Positions 46,370 to 59,218 of a DNA stretch of 64,000 nt are shown here, in pieces (position 1 is the stretch's first letter; each line of letters starts with the position of its first letter). Location of the stretch: the NCBI RefSeq assembly GCF_949987535.1, contig NC_080067.1:52946910-53010909 (forward strand), given 5' to 3'. Both the position numbers and the translations under genes were made by a program. The DNA is from Balaenoptera acutorostrata. Its lineage: Eukaryota; Chordata; Mammalia; Artiodactyla; Balaenopteridae. Below the pieces are notes generated by a model. The model saw only the letters and a list, made by a program, of their open reading frames with translations, was not told the DNA's origin and did no database searches.

Positions 46370-46745
46370 CACACCCTCATTGGCATCCTTGCTCTTCGTT
46401 GACTGTGGCATCTCAACTCCTGCCTCAGAGCCTTGTTCCTTGCTATTTCCTCTACCTGGGTTTTTGGTTGCTAATGTCTAAATGATTCCATACAAACGGT
46501 TGCTCAAAGGTTACTTAAGCAATTTAAAGTAGAACCCACTTCATTTCCCTTTGACCTTTTTAAATTTTCTTCATCACACTTATCATTGCTTGACATATTA
46601 ATCATTCTTTTGCTTGTTTTTGGTCTCTCTCATTCATTGCAATGTAAGCGTCATGACTTTGTCAGGACTTTTTGTTTATTGCTGTATCTTCAGATTTAGA
46701 ATAATGCTTGACTTATAGTAAGTACTTAAATACATCGGTTGAATG
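46370..46745 (+). repeat. LINE2 (L2) relic
   Basis: 'gcctcagagccttgttcctt' and 'gctatttcctctacctgg', later 'cttcatcacacttatcattg', 'gcaatgtaagcgtcatgac' and the end 'atagtaagtacttaaataca' match the L2 3' terminal order. The overlapping 71- and 64-codon frames at 46266-46485 are not genes. Confidence 0.75.
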
Positions 46746-47993
46746 GACAAATTAGTAAATTAGTGGATGGTATTAATATTATTACTATTTATTGAAGGTT
46801 CATGAATGGCAGAGATAAGATCCTTTTTGACTTTATACACCAAGTTCATTGGTTTGTAAACTGTGTTCCTTGACCACACTTAAGGGTTTCTACCAACATT
46901 CTTCTGGGATTTAGATGTCCTGGCTTTAAAGTTAGAGTAGTTCCAATTTTATTTGTTGTATAATTTGATCTGTGGAGGTGGTTTCAATGCTAAAAGGCTT
47001 TGAAATCCACTGGTCTAGTGTAATTCTTAACACATTTCAAAAGTCAGTCAGTAAAAATTGGCTGGATGAATAAATAAGGTAGAATGAAACTGCCAGAAAT
47101 ACTATCTTCAACACATAGAATAATACAGAGCTGACATATTCTCCAATATCCTATTCATAATAAAATATCCTCAGTAGCATTAACCTATATTTATTCATCC
47201 TTGCAAAGCTAATTTAGATTTAAAAATTAAAATATATATTTAAAAATATTTTCCTAATACAGCCCAATGGCTTTTCTGCTTTTGTGGCATGACTTTTATT
47301 TCTTTCTTGATATTATTAAGTAGTCAGTGAATACCAGTGCCTGATATGTTAATAGCACTAGTTTAATTACCTGCCATAAGATAATTGCTTTATTATTAGC
47401 AAACTAAAAGGAGATGATGATTCAATATTCTCCACATCTTACTAAAATGTTTCTTACTAAAAATATTCTGCATCTTCAAAATATCTGGTAATATTTGGAT
47501 GGAGTTAATTTTTTATTTGTACTTGATGACGCCTTTGAAAAAATTACACAGTTACCCTTGACTGATGTACATATCTAATGCAGTTAAACTCATTTGGTTT
47601 GACAGAATTAGTAATGGTCATAATGAAGTAAAATTTTAAGTTTATTTTACCTATTTTATTTAGTTTAATATAATATTTAAATGGTAACAGTACAAATGTT
47701 ACGGCCATAAAAGGATCAAAAGAAATTTCATATTTTAACACAGAGTGTATTTCTGGTATTTGTGACTGGAATAATTCCTATCCTTCAGGATCTTTCCACC
47801 ACAGTAATTTCCAAGAAAGTGTTTTGATTCTCCCCAGGTCCTATCTTTTCCTTTTTCTGAGGAAGAAAGAAAAGGAAGTGGTGGTGATGCGAGTGGGGAT
47901 TTGAGATAGAACTTGAGAATACACAGAAATCAGGAGAATGTAATATGAATGTATGATATGTAAAATATTGGAATGCACAGAGTTATTAGTTCC
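46746..47993. other. No gene seen
   Basis: AT-rich unassigned DNA; 47220-47250 is notably A/T only. Confidence 0.45.
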
Positions 47994-48400
47994 TGAGCCT
48001 ATCATAACAAACTACCGTAAACTTGGTGGCCTAAAACGAACAGAAATTTATTTTCTCATAGTTCTGGAGGTCTGAAGTCTGATATTAAGGTGTTAGTAGG
48101 GCCACACTCCCTCTAGAGTCTCTGGGGAGAATCGTTCCTTGCCTCTTCCAGTTCTGGTGGCTCTCCTTTTCTTTGTGGCTGCCTCGCTCCAATCTTCTGC
48201 CTGTGTTGTCTTCACATGGCTTTTCCCTCTTCTCTGTTCATGTCTTCTTCTCCTCTGTCTCTTGTAAGGACACTTGTCATTGGATTTAGGGCCCACTTTG
48301 GCACTCTAGGATGACTGCATCTCATCCTTTTTCCAAATTAGGTCACATTCACAGGTTCTGGGTGGACATGTCTTAGGGGAAGGATTAATTCACTACAACA
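47994..48400 (-). mobile_element. Solo LTR, same type as the one at 16863, antisense
   Basis: The plus strand reads 'ataacaaactaccgtaaac', 'cagaaatttattttctcata', 'gttctggaggtctgaagtc' and 'cttgtaaggacacttgtcat', the reverse complement of the ERVL-MaLR-like LTR at 16863-17256 ('aaataaatttctgttgttta', 'ctgtgtgaggacac' equivalents). The minus-strand frame 48093-48296 is within the LTR and has no meaning as a gene. Confidence 0.75.
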
Positions 48401-48554
48401 TACAAATTCATGTTCAAGTGTAAGTACCAATACAAACCGTGATATAAAAACGAGAGTAGGTCTGAGGGCTTACTTACATTGCCATAATGTGAATAATGGA
48501 GGGTTGGCATGGAAATGAATAAACATAAAATGCTCAGTATTTTGCAATGCATAT
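48401..48554. other. No feature recognised
   Basis: Short unassigned gap. Confidence 0.4.
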
Positions 48555-48960
48555 TATGTCTCCAGCACAGTGATTCTCAAAATGTTAATGTTCATATAAA
48601 ATCACCTGGGGTCTCCTAGATATTTTAGGATTCATTGCCAGAGATTTGGATTTAATAAATCAGGCATGAGACCCAGGAATCTGCATTTGGATAGACAAAG
48701 AGGGGGAAAAAATATCTAAGTTTTGTAGGGCCAGGAAAAAAAATCTAGGACTTAATACAAATTTGTAAGGGCTCTTCTGAAAGAAAATAACACAAACTTA
48801 TAAGTATAAAATTAGGTACAGTGTCACAGTAAATATCCCAGAAGCTTAAGCTTGACTAGTAGCTTTTCGGTAAATCTGCCCCAGCAGGTACCCCCGAAAT
48901 CTAGCACGTTGTCTATGGACCACACTTTGTAGAATGCTGTTTAAGATTACTCCTTCCACC
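48555..48960 (+). mobile_element. MER5A-like relic, possibly split
   Basis: 48555-48695 ('cagtgattctcaaaatgtta', 'aaaatcacctggggtctcct', 'acccaggaatctgcatttgg') is MER5A-like. Its expected right end ('tggaccacactttgtagaat') appears only at about 48918. The ~190 bp between has no recognised identity and may be an insertion. Confidence 0.5.
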
Positions 48961-49214
48961 TCTCTTTTGTTGTTCTTGTTAAACATCATCTCTTGCTGGA
49001 ATGCAGGGCTTTTACAAATGGAACTTCCCTTTACCGTCTTAAAGATAATTATTTAGAGGAGGTCCTTAATGTTATTAGAATTATGACTATATTAGGGGAT
49101 GAATTGATCCCTGGTATTAAATGTAAGACTTGTGAACTTCAAAAATTCCTCTGATATAGTCTTATTTCTACTATTAGTATTCTATATTTATAGTTTATTT
49201 CCTGGAAGCATCAT
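48961..49214. other. No feature recognised
   Basis: Unassigned. Confidence 0.4.
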
Positions 49215-49372
49215 TGGATACAAAAAGGGGCATGGGTTAAAATCCTGGGTATCCTTCAAGACTCCTCATGCATGAAATGAGTATCTCACCAGATTGATCC
49301 AAGGATTAAATGAAATAATATATGAGTGTCTGACACAGGGGCTGTACAGATTCTTGGTAAATATATCTTTCC
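49215..49372 (+). repeat. Probable MIR relic
   Basis: 'gggttaaaatcctgggtatc' then 'tgaaatgagtatctcacc' and 'aaggattaaatgaaataata' is compatible with MIR. Confidence 0.55.
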
Positions 49373-49589
49373 TCACTTTAGGTTTTTTCTATTCCCCCTC
49401 CTCTCCTCTCCCCAGATTCTGGAAAGTAGTTTGCCCCTCCGTTACTAAGAACTCTTAAGAAAGAAACTATTAAGTTCACTAGGGAACTTTGCATTTTGGT
49501 TATTACCCATTTCACACATAAACAGACCAATGAAATTCTGTTACTTTTCCTATATGATAGAAAAATTTGGTTCATGATAATAATAGTAA

Positions 49590-49835
49590 TAGCAAAGTTT
49601 TTTACTTGGGGCTATCTGTAAGCTAGACTCTGCAGTCAGTACTCCATACTTGTTACTGTGTTCAGTTCCCACAGAAAACCTATAATGTAGACACAGTTAT
49701 CTCCCATTTTTACAGTGAGAAAACTGAGGCTTACAAAACTTTATGTAGCCTTTCCAAGAAGTCATACAATGAGGAAGTGGCAAAGCAAAGACAACTACAC
49801 TGGCCTGACCTGGAGCCCACCTCTTGGCTGTAATT
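49590..49835 (+). repeat. MIR-type SINE relic
   Basis: 'cctataatgtagacacagtt', 'cagtgagaaaactgaggctt' and 'gtcatacaatgaggaagtgg' follow MIR order. Confidence 0.8.
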
Positions 49836-51262
49836 CTGAGATAATATTCCATAGACCTGAATCAACTTATTCATAATAACTGATTTCTTTTACTTAACAA
49901 TAAACTTCTCTGTGTATTAGCAGCTAGTGGTAATAGAATGCTGTTTGCTTCATTTAAAATACTAGTACAGAGATATTGTAGTTGTGGGCACTTTAACCCA
50001 GGAAATTACTGAGAATACAATTCTCAGTGCTTGGGTAAAAATGCTTTTAATTTCCATCTTCTTTTGGCAGTTATACTTTTTAAATAAAATTCTTTGCTGT
50101 ACAGTTCAGTTTTACTAATGTAATTATGTGGTCTAACATCAAAAGGGTTCATTGCTTAATGACTAAGAACCAAGCATGTCAGGATGCAGGAGTTGGAAGT
50201 GGTTTTAAATAAATCAATTTCAAGTGAATTAATCTTTGCAAACAGTGCTTGAGCATTTTCCATATGAAAGTTATTTCCATTATGACTTCATAGAGCCATT
50301 CAAAGTGTCTTTTTGATGTGTATTGTCTTTATGGTACTGAGAGTAGCTGCATTGTGTTAAAATAACATGGTTTATTTCTGCCTCTGAATTATCTACGGAG
50401 GAGAGTGGATTTATATAGCTGTGTGTATTTGCTCAGCGTCTCTTCAATATCCTTCCAGAATCACTCATACATCGCCTTTGGTTGTATACGTATCTTTGTG
50501 AAAACGACAGCAAGCACTGAATCAGAGTGATATGCCATTTACCGTGTGGTGCTTTATGTATTGTCACTACATTGGCACGTTCACAGGCAGCTTGGTGTAC
50601 TTAAGATTTACTAGTCATTGGTCTGCTTCCAAGAAGTCATCAGTGATGACACTGTGTATTAAAGTTGCTAAACAAATTATATTTTTTGTGCCTAAAATTT
50701 CAGTGATTCAAGCTGTATCAGCATCTTCCTTTTTTTCCCTTCTTCTCTTCTTTTCTTCCTCCCTTCCTTCTTTCCTTCATTTCTTTCTTGCTTTTATTTT
50801 TCTTTCCAAAAAGCAATACATCTTTTGTAATATGTTGGGTAACTTCGCTGAGAACCTGAAATCATTTTTCTTAGAAATCTCCTTCCTTCCAGTTTTTGCC
50901 TTTGCATTTATATTGTCTCTGTGGCCCAACTTAATATTTGTCTCAAAGCAATTCACATTTTTCAAGCATTTTCTTTATTGGTATTATTAAACTTAGATTT
51001 TTATCTTTCCCCATCCAGTCACTAAATTGATAAGATCAAAAGCTCAGTTATAGATGTGAGATTTCTTTAAGAATAAATTTTCTAAATACTTAATATATAC
51101 AAAAAAAAAATGAAGCCAGGGTCTGAAAGAAAAATATTGCTAGAGAAACCTAATACTCTCGACAAACTAATAAAAAAAATTAATTTCCATTTTAAAAGAA
51201 CACATGGAATTCTTACAAATGTTTTAGGTAAACATTACAGCAGCCACTTATTAAAGTGATAC
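49836..51262. other. No gene seen
   Basis: The 152-codon plus-strand frame at 50532-50990 runs through a Phe/Leu/Ser-rich pyrimidine tract (50730-50800) and has no domain. I treat it as compositional. Confidence 0.45.
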
Positions 51263-51398
51263 TTTTTTTTTTTTTTTTGAGTAGTCGTAGGTAATTTTAC
51301 TCAAGCCAGGTTCCTGGCATTAACCTGGGAAGTATCCATGTTGTAATGTTAAGTTTTGATATTTGTTTTTTTGCTTTTTTTTTTTTTTTTTTTTTTTT
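51263..51398. repeat. Two long T homopolymers (T16 and T24)
   Basis: T runs at 51263-51278 and 51375-51398 may be antisense poly(A) tails of decayed or very short retroinsertions. The 96 bp between them matches nothing I recognise, and no TSD was found. Confidence 0.6.
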
Positions 51399-51704
51399 GC
51401 ATTTACTTAGAGAGTTTCTTCTCTCTCTCCCCAAATGAGAAATCTATTGCTTATTGTTTAATTCAAAGTAAAATTGTGCCATGATGATAGTGCTTTATGT
51501 AGAACAATACAGTGAATGATAACTTGTGCCACAGGCAGAATTGTAGAAGCCTATATAATATATGTAATTTGTGCTCATGACAAACAACTTCTAATTCTGG
51601 TAGTCCCAGGTAGGTAAATAAAGAGAATGTAATAAATATCCTTTTACATCTTCTTCTTTGTTTATTCCTGCTTCCTTCTTTATTTCCATCACAAATATAG
51701 TCTT

Positions 51705-52040
51705 GAGTTAGAAAAAATACATACAGATATAGAAAACAAACTTATGGTTACCAAAGGGGAGACGTGGGGGGAGGGATAAATCAGGGGTTTGGGATTAACA
51801 TACTCACACTACTATATACCAGGTAGATAACCAACAAGGACCTACTGTATAGCACAGGGAACTCTACTCAATATTCTGTGATAACCTACATGAGAAAAGA
51901 ATCTGAAAAAGAATGAGTATATGTATATGTATAACTGTATCACTTTACTGTGCACCTGAAACTAATACAACATTGTAAATCAAGTATACTCCACTAAAAT
52001 TTTAAAAAATGATTAAAATTTTAAAAATAAAAAAATAAAT
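51705..52040 (+). mobile_element. L1 3'UTR fragment, sense
   Basis: 'ttatggttaccaaaggggag', 'ttgggattaacatactcaca', 'tgtatagcacagggaactct' and 'cacctgaaactaatacaac' form the L1 3' terminal ~330 bp, ending in an A/T-rich tail. It is a severely 5'-truncated copy. It serves as the in-window comparator for the extra segment of the chimera at 32605-32775. Confidence 0.9.
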
Positions 52041-53989
52041 GGAAATACAGAAGTGATTGAACACTGTAGAGTGGCTTTCAGATGTAGACTGCTGGTGCCT
52101 ATGAAGAACTTTGTCACATAATTCAGTCTTTTTTGAATTGTATAGGCTTTGAATCATCAAATTTGAAGGAATTTGGCCGTGATTCAGTCCTACATCTGCC
52201 TCCAATAAAAGCTGCTATTATTAAGTCATCCAAGTGAGATGGGAATCTATGCTTTCTTTTAGGCTTTGAGAGAAAATGATTCAATGATCTCTTTTATAAC
52301 TTATTTCAGTGTTTAATAACTTGAACTGTCACAAAAGATATTTTCATCATTAGCCTAAATTCTTTTTGTTGTCATGTAAGCTCAAGAATCAGATGAACAG
52401 CCTCATAGAATTAGTCTACGAATGCAACATCAAAGGACACAGTAATTACAATCCAAGCTGTTTTTTCAGTCAAGCCATTCTAATTCTAAAAGTCTAGAAC
52501 TGGGACTCTTATTAATAGTGATTAAATTTTAGTATTTAATACTCCTAATATTTATAAAGACAAAATATGCTGGATGTGCCTCCGAATATCTGTTAACTTG
52601 TTTAAAGCCCTATTAAGAATGCTATTTCTTAATGATGTACATATTGTTACCCTTTCTGTTTACTGTGGTTGAACTTATGAGTCCCCAGTCTAGATCTCTT
52701 TCCTCTGATCAGCTTCCTGAGCCCTTTGACTCAGGTTCTAATCCTTCTCGTCTGCCTCAATTCCATGCTAGTTCTGCAACTTCAGGCCTATTAGTTTTCC
52801 TTTCTCTCTATACTCAGTTATGGGCCTTGGTCCCCCAAGTTCTGTCATCATTGTTGTCATACTGTTGTCTGTCCCTGCTGCCAGTCCTGGAGAGCCTGTA
52901 GCTAATGATCTCATTCCTTGGCTACTTTCATTGCTGCTGCTACACTTATGCCACCTGGTCAGTAGGTTCCAGAAGCATGAATAGTGCTGGGCCCGATCCT
53001 GGGACATGAAGCAGAACCAGAAATGAATACACTATCTAGATGTTTTGCTTGTGTGTATTATCCAAAATAGATTCTATTATGTTTTAAAGAAAAAATTATA
53101 CTTATTAGAATTTACCCAAGAAAAAGCTTTATTTGTCTGATTTTAAAGTTCATCCAAGAGTATTACACATTGATTGGAGTGCTTGAGATTCCATCAAGTG
53201 AGAGAAGCCCAATTCAGAATAGCTCAGGCAGAAATGTAGATTGTATTAGCCTAAGTAATCAGGTGATGGGAAGGAAAACACACATACAGCATCAGGAACA
53301 TCAAGATTGGTGATACCGAATGACACCAGAATTCTCTCTGTCTGCCCTCTTTCTTTTTTTACGGAGGGATCTATTTTCTCAAGACAAGTTTCCTACACAG
53401 GGCAGCTCTGGTGCTTCACAATTCATAGCTTTGCCACTCGTTGGGTCTTAGAATTCTTTCCTTAGCTACAGTGTAGAAAATTCTGATTTTAATGAGTGAT
53501 TTTTGGTGATGTTAAGCAGGAGTGTGTCTTGATCTGTGTATCTGAGAAGAATCACCTTGGCTGCTCTGTTTGATCGTGGAGGAAAGAGGGTGGGAAAAGA
53601 AGGAAGCCAGTTAGGAAGTTATTACTGTAGTTCTGGTGAGAAATAATGGTGGCTTGGGATAGGATGGTCAAAGTAGAGATGATGAAAATGGTTCAATTGG
53701 GGTGTATTTTGGAAGATAACTAACAGGTCGGAGTGATGGCTTGGTAGTAAGATACGAGGAATCAAAGAGAAACCAAGGGTAACTCCTGTGTTTTGGGCCT
53801 AAACAATTAGATGGATGGTGATATCACTGATGAGAAAGAAAACACCGTGAGGAGCAAGGATGGGGAACAGCACATGAAGATTAGTATGCTTAATAAATAT
53901 TCAAATGGAGATTCAAGTGGCCAGTTGGTTATCCAATTCTGGAGCTCAGATAAGAGGCAAGAATGGAGATACAATTATTGGAAAGGAAT
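52041..53989. other. No gene; possible unassigned repeats
   Basis: 53150-53470 and 53520-53960 have the feel of old interspersed repeats ('cttggctgctctgtttgatc', 'ggtggcttgggataggatgg', 'ttcaaatggagattcaagtgg'), which I recognise as recurrent mammalian sequence but cannot assign. 52632-53007 carries opposed open frames without features. Confidence 0.4.
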
Positions 53990-55135
53990 TATATGATTAT
54001 CATCATATGAAGATAATGTAATTCTTTACCCAGAAAATCTAACAGAATCATCATGAAACGTCTTAGAAGTGGAATAAAAGAATTTAAGAAAATGGCAAAA
54101 CAAAAATAATAATATTTTTCTGTATGCTAGTAATAATCAATAACCATAAAAAATGTTAATCTATTCTAAATTGCAGAAAAAAATCCAGGAATTGCCCTAA
54201 TATGCAATATGTAGTACATATCTTCCAGTAAAATATTTGCAGATTTCTTTTTCATAGATTCAAACAAATGGAGAAATACCATGTCTTTATAGCCAAAGGC
54301 AGAATATTATAAACATTCTAATTTCAATTGATACTCAATTTTGCCTTTTAACAGAACCAGAATGAGGCAGAACAACTGGTAGCAACAGCTTTATAAAATA
54401 TAAGACCTTACCCCTCTCTGCCCATAAATGATTAGACTCGTCATGAACCCATATAAAACCAATACTCTGCTTAGTATACCAACTGAATATTTTAGCATGC
54501 GATTTTTACTAAGTAATATAGAAACTATTCCAGTTAGAGGGAGGGAGAAGAAAGTTGGTCTTAATATGGGGCTTCGGTCCATGCAAGAAGGCTGCAATCA
54601 CTGGAAAACTGAATTTGAGGGGAGAAGAATCACAAGAAACCAAATAAATGACTCTGAGGAGAAACTCAGGACAACGCAGCAGACTGGAAATGAGGCACAA
54701 AAATAAGATATGCTCCATGCTACGAGAGAATAAGAAGTTGCCTCCGTGCCCGAGTTTCCCTTTCAGATCCTGTTATGGACAGCCACATTTTTGTTTCCTT
54801 TCCTTGGGTATCAGTATGTCCTGTCCTAGATGTAGACTTGGAATACCCCCTGCCCCCGTCACCTTAGGCAGAGTCAGGAATTCTGATGCAGGTAAGAAAC
54901 TTATCACAGTTGCAGAAAAATATCCATGTAGAAAGATATGTATAATAACCAAAGTATTTAATAGGAAAAAAATAAATCCTCAATAAATGGAAATGATTAA
55001 TTTGTAGTATTCACACAGAGGAATATTATGCAACCAATAGAACTATATATTCAATGACAATTTGGTGATATATACAGATGCTTATAGTACTATGTTAAAA
55101 GCAAAAGCAGAATACAAAGCTGGAAGTAGACATAA
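53990..55135 (+). mobile_element. Old L1 relic (ORF2 and 3' region)
   Basis: 'cttatacccagaaaatct'-like text at 54022, 'tttctgtatgctagtaataa' (54117), 'tggagaaataccatgtcttt' (54270) and 'ggaatattatgcaaccaata' (55020) occur in L1 ORF2-to-3'UTR order. The relic is highly diverged with intervening unassigned DNA (about 54350-54880). Frames of 92 and 112 codons here are chance. Confidence 0.5.
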
Positions 55136-56010
55136 TGACACATTTACACATGCATTCCCATATGACATTTAGCCTCACCCACCTAAAATGTGACTATATG
55201 TTACTTCTATACACCAGCCAACTGGCCAGGAAGCAGGCCCTTAAGTTATCTCTGAGAGTTTCTCGTGGGCAAGTCTCTTCATGCTTTGTAACAGGCCCTT
55301 CTCTGGCCTTTGTTTGGGTTGTTGTGTCTTGACCTTGCTGCTTGATGGACCTTGTGAGATCTGCACTTCACAGGGACTGGCTGCCCTCTAATGACCATTG
55401 TGGCCAACACTGCTGCTGCAGTCTTGGGAGTGGGGACCCTTCTCTTCCTAATAACCCACAGCACAATCCCTCCAGACTTTGCCAAAGCCATAGGAGTAAC
55501 AGAAGTAGAGCACAGATTTGCTCCTATCAGTGGCAACTCACAGCACATATAATCTGAATGTAATCCCATATATAGCCTTCTCAGAAGGTCTCCATGCACT
55601 AGCTTAACTTCCAGAAATGGGAATTTCCAGGCAGGGTCATAGCTTGAATCTGCGTCTTAATGCACTGCAGCCATAGTAAGAGGAAGAAAGACTTTTCTGC
55701 CTAAAGTCAAATTCCTCCCTGAATGTTCTGATCCAGAATGGTTGATGATGGAAACGTTTACTTCCTGCAGAGGCAATTTTTCTTATAAGGAGGATGCTGG
55801 ATCCTCATGACCTCTGTGATAATCACAGTAACCATAGCACATTTCCCAAAGTCTTAAATAGCATTGATGTGGGACAACAGTCCCATCCAGGTCATAAACC
55901 CCTAGAATATGAAGTGATGGGGGCTGATCAGGAAGACACATCCTTCCTGCCATGATTGAATCTCCCAGTTTCTTTGTGACCAGATGTTTGTATGAGAGTA
56001 CACCATGCAC
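55136..56010. other. Unassigned segment with opposed open frames
   Basis: Both strands are open over 55279-55599: 106 codons on minus, and on plus a 51-codon frame starting with the Met codon in 'cctctaatgaccattg' (about 55389) whose hydrophobic stretch includes 'AAAVLGVGTLLFLI'. A 75-codon minus frame follows at 55783-56010. I recognise no domain. An old LTR or other repeat is possible. Confidence 0.4.
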
Positions 56011-58154
56011 TAAAGATAAACTTTATCATAGGGTAAACCAAATGTGTATTTAGGGGACAAGATACTTTCTAACTCTGCAAAGGTACAATCCTGCCAAAAG
56101 AACTAACTTTTAACACTGAAAAGAACCCCCAGTGCCTCAATCTGAAGCAAGTTTCCCAATGACAATGGAAAGGTACCAACCAAATGCCTGATTAACTAAA
56201 AGGCTTGCAAAAGTGATCCCTTTCAAAAGGAAAATTCCCTTACAGGAAAATTCTCTTTTCTACCCTAGAATTCATAAATTGCTTACAATCTCTAAAATTA
56301 TATTATCCAAATAAAATAATTTAAGTTACAGTCTTCTGTGGTCATTTGTGTACAGTGATTATCTCTGGGTAATGAGATTGTTCTTTTTAACAATTCTGTT
56401 TTTAAAATTTCCTCTGTTGAACATGTATTATTAAAAAATAATTTTAAGAAGTCTATGTTGTAGTGTACTTCCATTTGCTGTAAATAATTAATAGTTGCTT
56501 GCCTAGCTAGCTTATTAATGACTTGAACACCAATGATTTGATAGAGTTTTAATTTAAACGAAAATTTCTAATTCTTAAGAAAACCAGATGCTTCTATTAA
56601 TAGAGTGATGATTACATCTGTAAGAATTTTAGTCAGAATTTATAGCAGTTAAGAAAAGAGCTGAAAACTCCTAGAAAGTAGCAAACAAGATCTCATCTTC
56701 CCCTGCCCCAATTAAATTAGAACATTATTAATTCTCTGTTGTTTGAAACTTGAAAGGAAGTTCACTTTATTTTGTGTGTATTTCTATTTTGGTGATGGAG
56801 AAGAGCTTTATCCAAATGAAGTTAATTATTGAACTGTCAAATGTGCTATTTTAAAGTACAAACCCATGGATAATTCTATGGCATGTGCTCTGAAGTCATC
56901 AAAAGTTTCCAACATTAATGAGATTATTATATCATGTTATTATTTGTGGTAGCATTTCATGTATTCAGTTTAAGTAACCATCTTAGCTCTAATTTTTGAG
57001 CCAATTAATCTATATGCCAGCAGAATTCAAGTTGAGTTTGTTCCAGACTTATTTCTTTTTGACTGTGGTGGAAGTAGGCAAGAAACTTTAATTCAATTTT
57101 AAGTGCTAAATACTTAAATGGATTGAGCTTATGAATGGAATCATGTGATTGGAAATGCCAGGAGGTCAGTTAAGTAGTTTTATAGGATTTCTGTGAATTA
57201 AAACATATCTCCAAGTATTGTAATAAATATTCACTTTATAGGACTAAAAACATTGTTGAATTAATTGTCTTTCTTTTAAATTAGTCTGCAGTAGATAATT
57301 TCATTAGATTTTACAAAAACTACTACACATTTTTGAAAGCCCAATTTCTTAATGTAGATTTGATGGGGAAGCCTTTATCATCCCTTTTTCTTGACCCAAA
57401 TAAAACTCTTTGGAGATACTTTATTTTAATTTTCATTTCTTTTACTAATGTGATGTTTCTTTGCTTTATGTTGTGGAATGTATACAAATCATGTAGTTTT
57501 GGATACTGAGATTCAATTCCAATGGGTACCCTTTACCTACAGTGAAACAGCTTTTTAATAAATTCTATAAAACAATGGTTAGAATCACACCAGAAACAGT
57601 GTGATCTTCTGATTCATTTGAGGTATTTTAAAACAACTTACATGCCCTGGGACTCTTACTTCCTTCCATCAGTTGAAATGTCAACTATTAAATCATTTCT
57701 TAGTTTCACTTTCTCACTTTCTTTTTTCAGTATGTAACTTATTCATCCTTTTTTTACTGACCTTGATAAATGGTTCTCTTTGTTATAAGAGCAAAGTAAT
57801 TGTGCCCTCTAACTTGATAATTATCAGGAAACTATGAGATCAAAGAAGGAATAGCTAATTTTATGTCTTCTTCTTTCTCTAAATTTTCTGTGCTCTTTCA
57901 TGTCACTCCTTATCGGCCAGGAAAGAAAGCCTACCTTAAATGTGGGGTTACAGGTAAACACAGTGTCTGAACTCAGGCAAAGACCATCTTTTAAAATAAA
58001 AATAGAGTTTTCCTTTAATTATACTTAAGAGGTTAATTACCTTTTTTTTTCTATCAGACAAATAGCAAACAGGTCAAATTGAAATTGTTTCCATTAAAAT
58101 TCACATAATTTTTGCAGTTCAATATTGAATCTGCCTATATTCATTAGCCAAGGA
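56011..58154. other. Repeat-poor AT-rich DNA, no gene
   Basis: No repeat family recognised over 2 kb and no frame reaching 60 codons. Homeodomain-type TAATTA/ATTAAT words are frequent, as expected from composition. Conserved noncoding elements are possible but cannot be shown from one sequence. Confidence 0.45.
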
Positions 58155-58276
58155 GGGACTTCTCTGGTGATTCAGTGCTTAAGACTCTGCGCTTCCACTG
58201 CAGGGGGGCATGGGTTCGATCCCTGGTCTGGGAACTAAGATCCCACATGCTATGCAGCCAAAAAAAAAAAAAAAAA
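58155..58276 (+). mobile_element. CHR-1-like SINE with perfect 12-bp TSD
   Basis: Head 'gggacttctctggtgattca', B box 'gggttcgatccctgg', then 'aactaagatcccacatgc' and an A18 tail. TSD 'attagccaagga' lies at 58143-58154 and 58277-58288. This copy kept its TSD, so it is younger than the related elements at 1853 and 7102. Confidence 0.94.
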
Positions 58277-58288
58277 TTAGCCAAGGAC

Positions 58289-59174
58289 AGCTCAGTTTTT
58301 TACAGAATAAACGTATTAGGCCAAAAGGTATAATCTCTGTCTTCATTTTACAATTATCTCTGTATAGATAGTTAGCAAAAGGAATGAGTTTGTCATCTTG
58401 GATTTTTTTTTTTTCCTAGGTACATTCTTACGCATTAGGTAGCTATATGTTCTGCTGGATAATTTCTGTTAATTAAAGTTGATAATCCCAGAAAATGAAG
58501 GCTGGCATGTTCATCTCTTGAGTCATTACTGCCTCCTCTAAGTTTTGGCTAATGAGGTCAACTGCCTCTTTGAAAGGCTTCATAACTTAGTGTTCCGAGA
58601 GACTGTCCATCTAAAACAGATAGCATGAGGTAATGGGGCTCCTTTCCCTCCTCCTGGTGAAAGAGAACATTCTCTTTTTCTGCTTAGAAATGCTATGTGG
58701 AAATGAAATTATATATCTAATATTTTATGACTAGGCATTTCTCCTTCAGGATTACTGTTTTTCATGTTTTTAGTCTAATGTATCTTGTTAAACAAGGAAG
58801 CAGGTCAACACTAGCATTTGGCTTTAATGACTGCCTTCCAAAAAGCGTAATCATTCATCAAATTTATTTTTAAATTATGGTTCCCAAGGCCATTCACAAA
58901 TATGCATTAAAACCATTTCTTATTGTAAAGATTAATCATGGTAATTTCATTGTCTAGGGATTAGATAAAGAGATCTTCAAAAACTCCTTTTGATGAAATA
59001 AGTAATAAAATATAGGAATAGTTCTGTGGTTCAGTATTTGTGTGTCTGTACTAAAGTCTTTACATAAATTTGAAAACTTTTAATAGATATTTTCAGAGTG
59101 AAAATATGCCAACACTTTAGGCACACTTATAAAACCCTCGTCTTCAGTCTCACTGGCTATGTCCAATAAAGTTT
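58289..59174. other. No gene seen
   Basis: AT-rich unassigned DNA with a T12 run near 58404. Confidence 0.45.
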
Positions 59175-59218
59175 TTTTTTTTTTTCAAACATCTTTATTG
59201 AAGTATAATTGCCTTACA
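59175..59218 (-). mobile_element. 44-bp micro-insertion of an L1 3' end with TSD
   Basis: A T run (11 nt inside the insert) followed by 33 bp, 'caaacatctttattgaagta' and onward, is the reverse complement of an L1 3' terminus, including AATAAA on minus. It is bounded by 'tccaataaagttt' at 59162-59174 and 59219-59231 (13 bp, exact). Confidence 0.85.

Noticed and set aside
50532..50990. 152-codon plus-strand open frame
   Set aside because: It runs through a T/C-rich tract giving Phe/Ser/Leu runs, with no domain and no conservation evidence.
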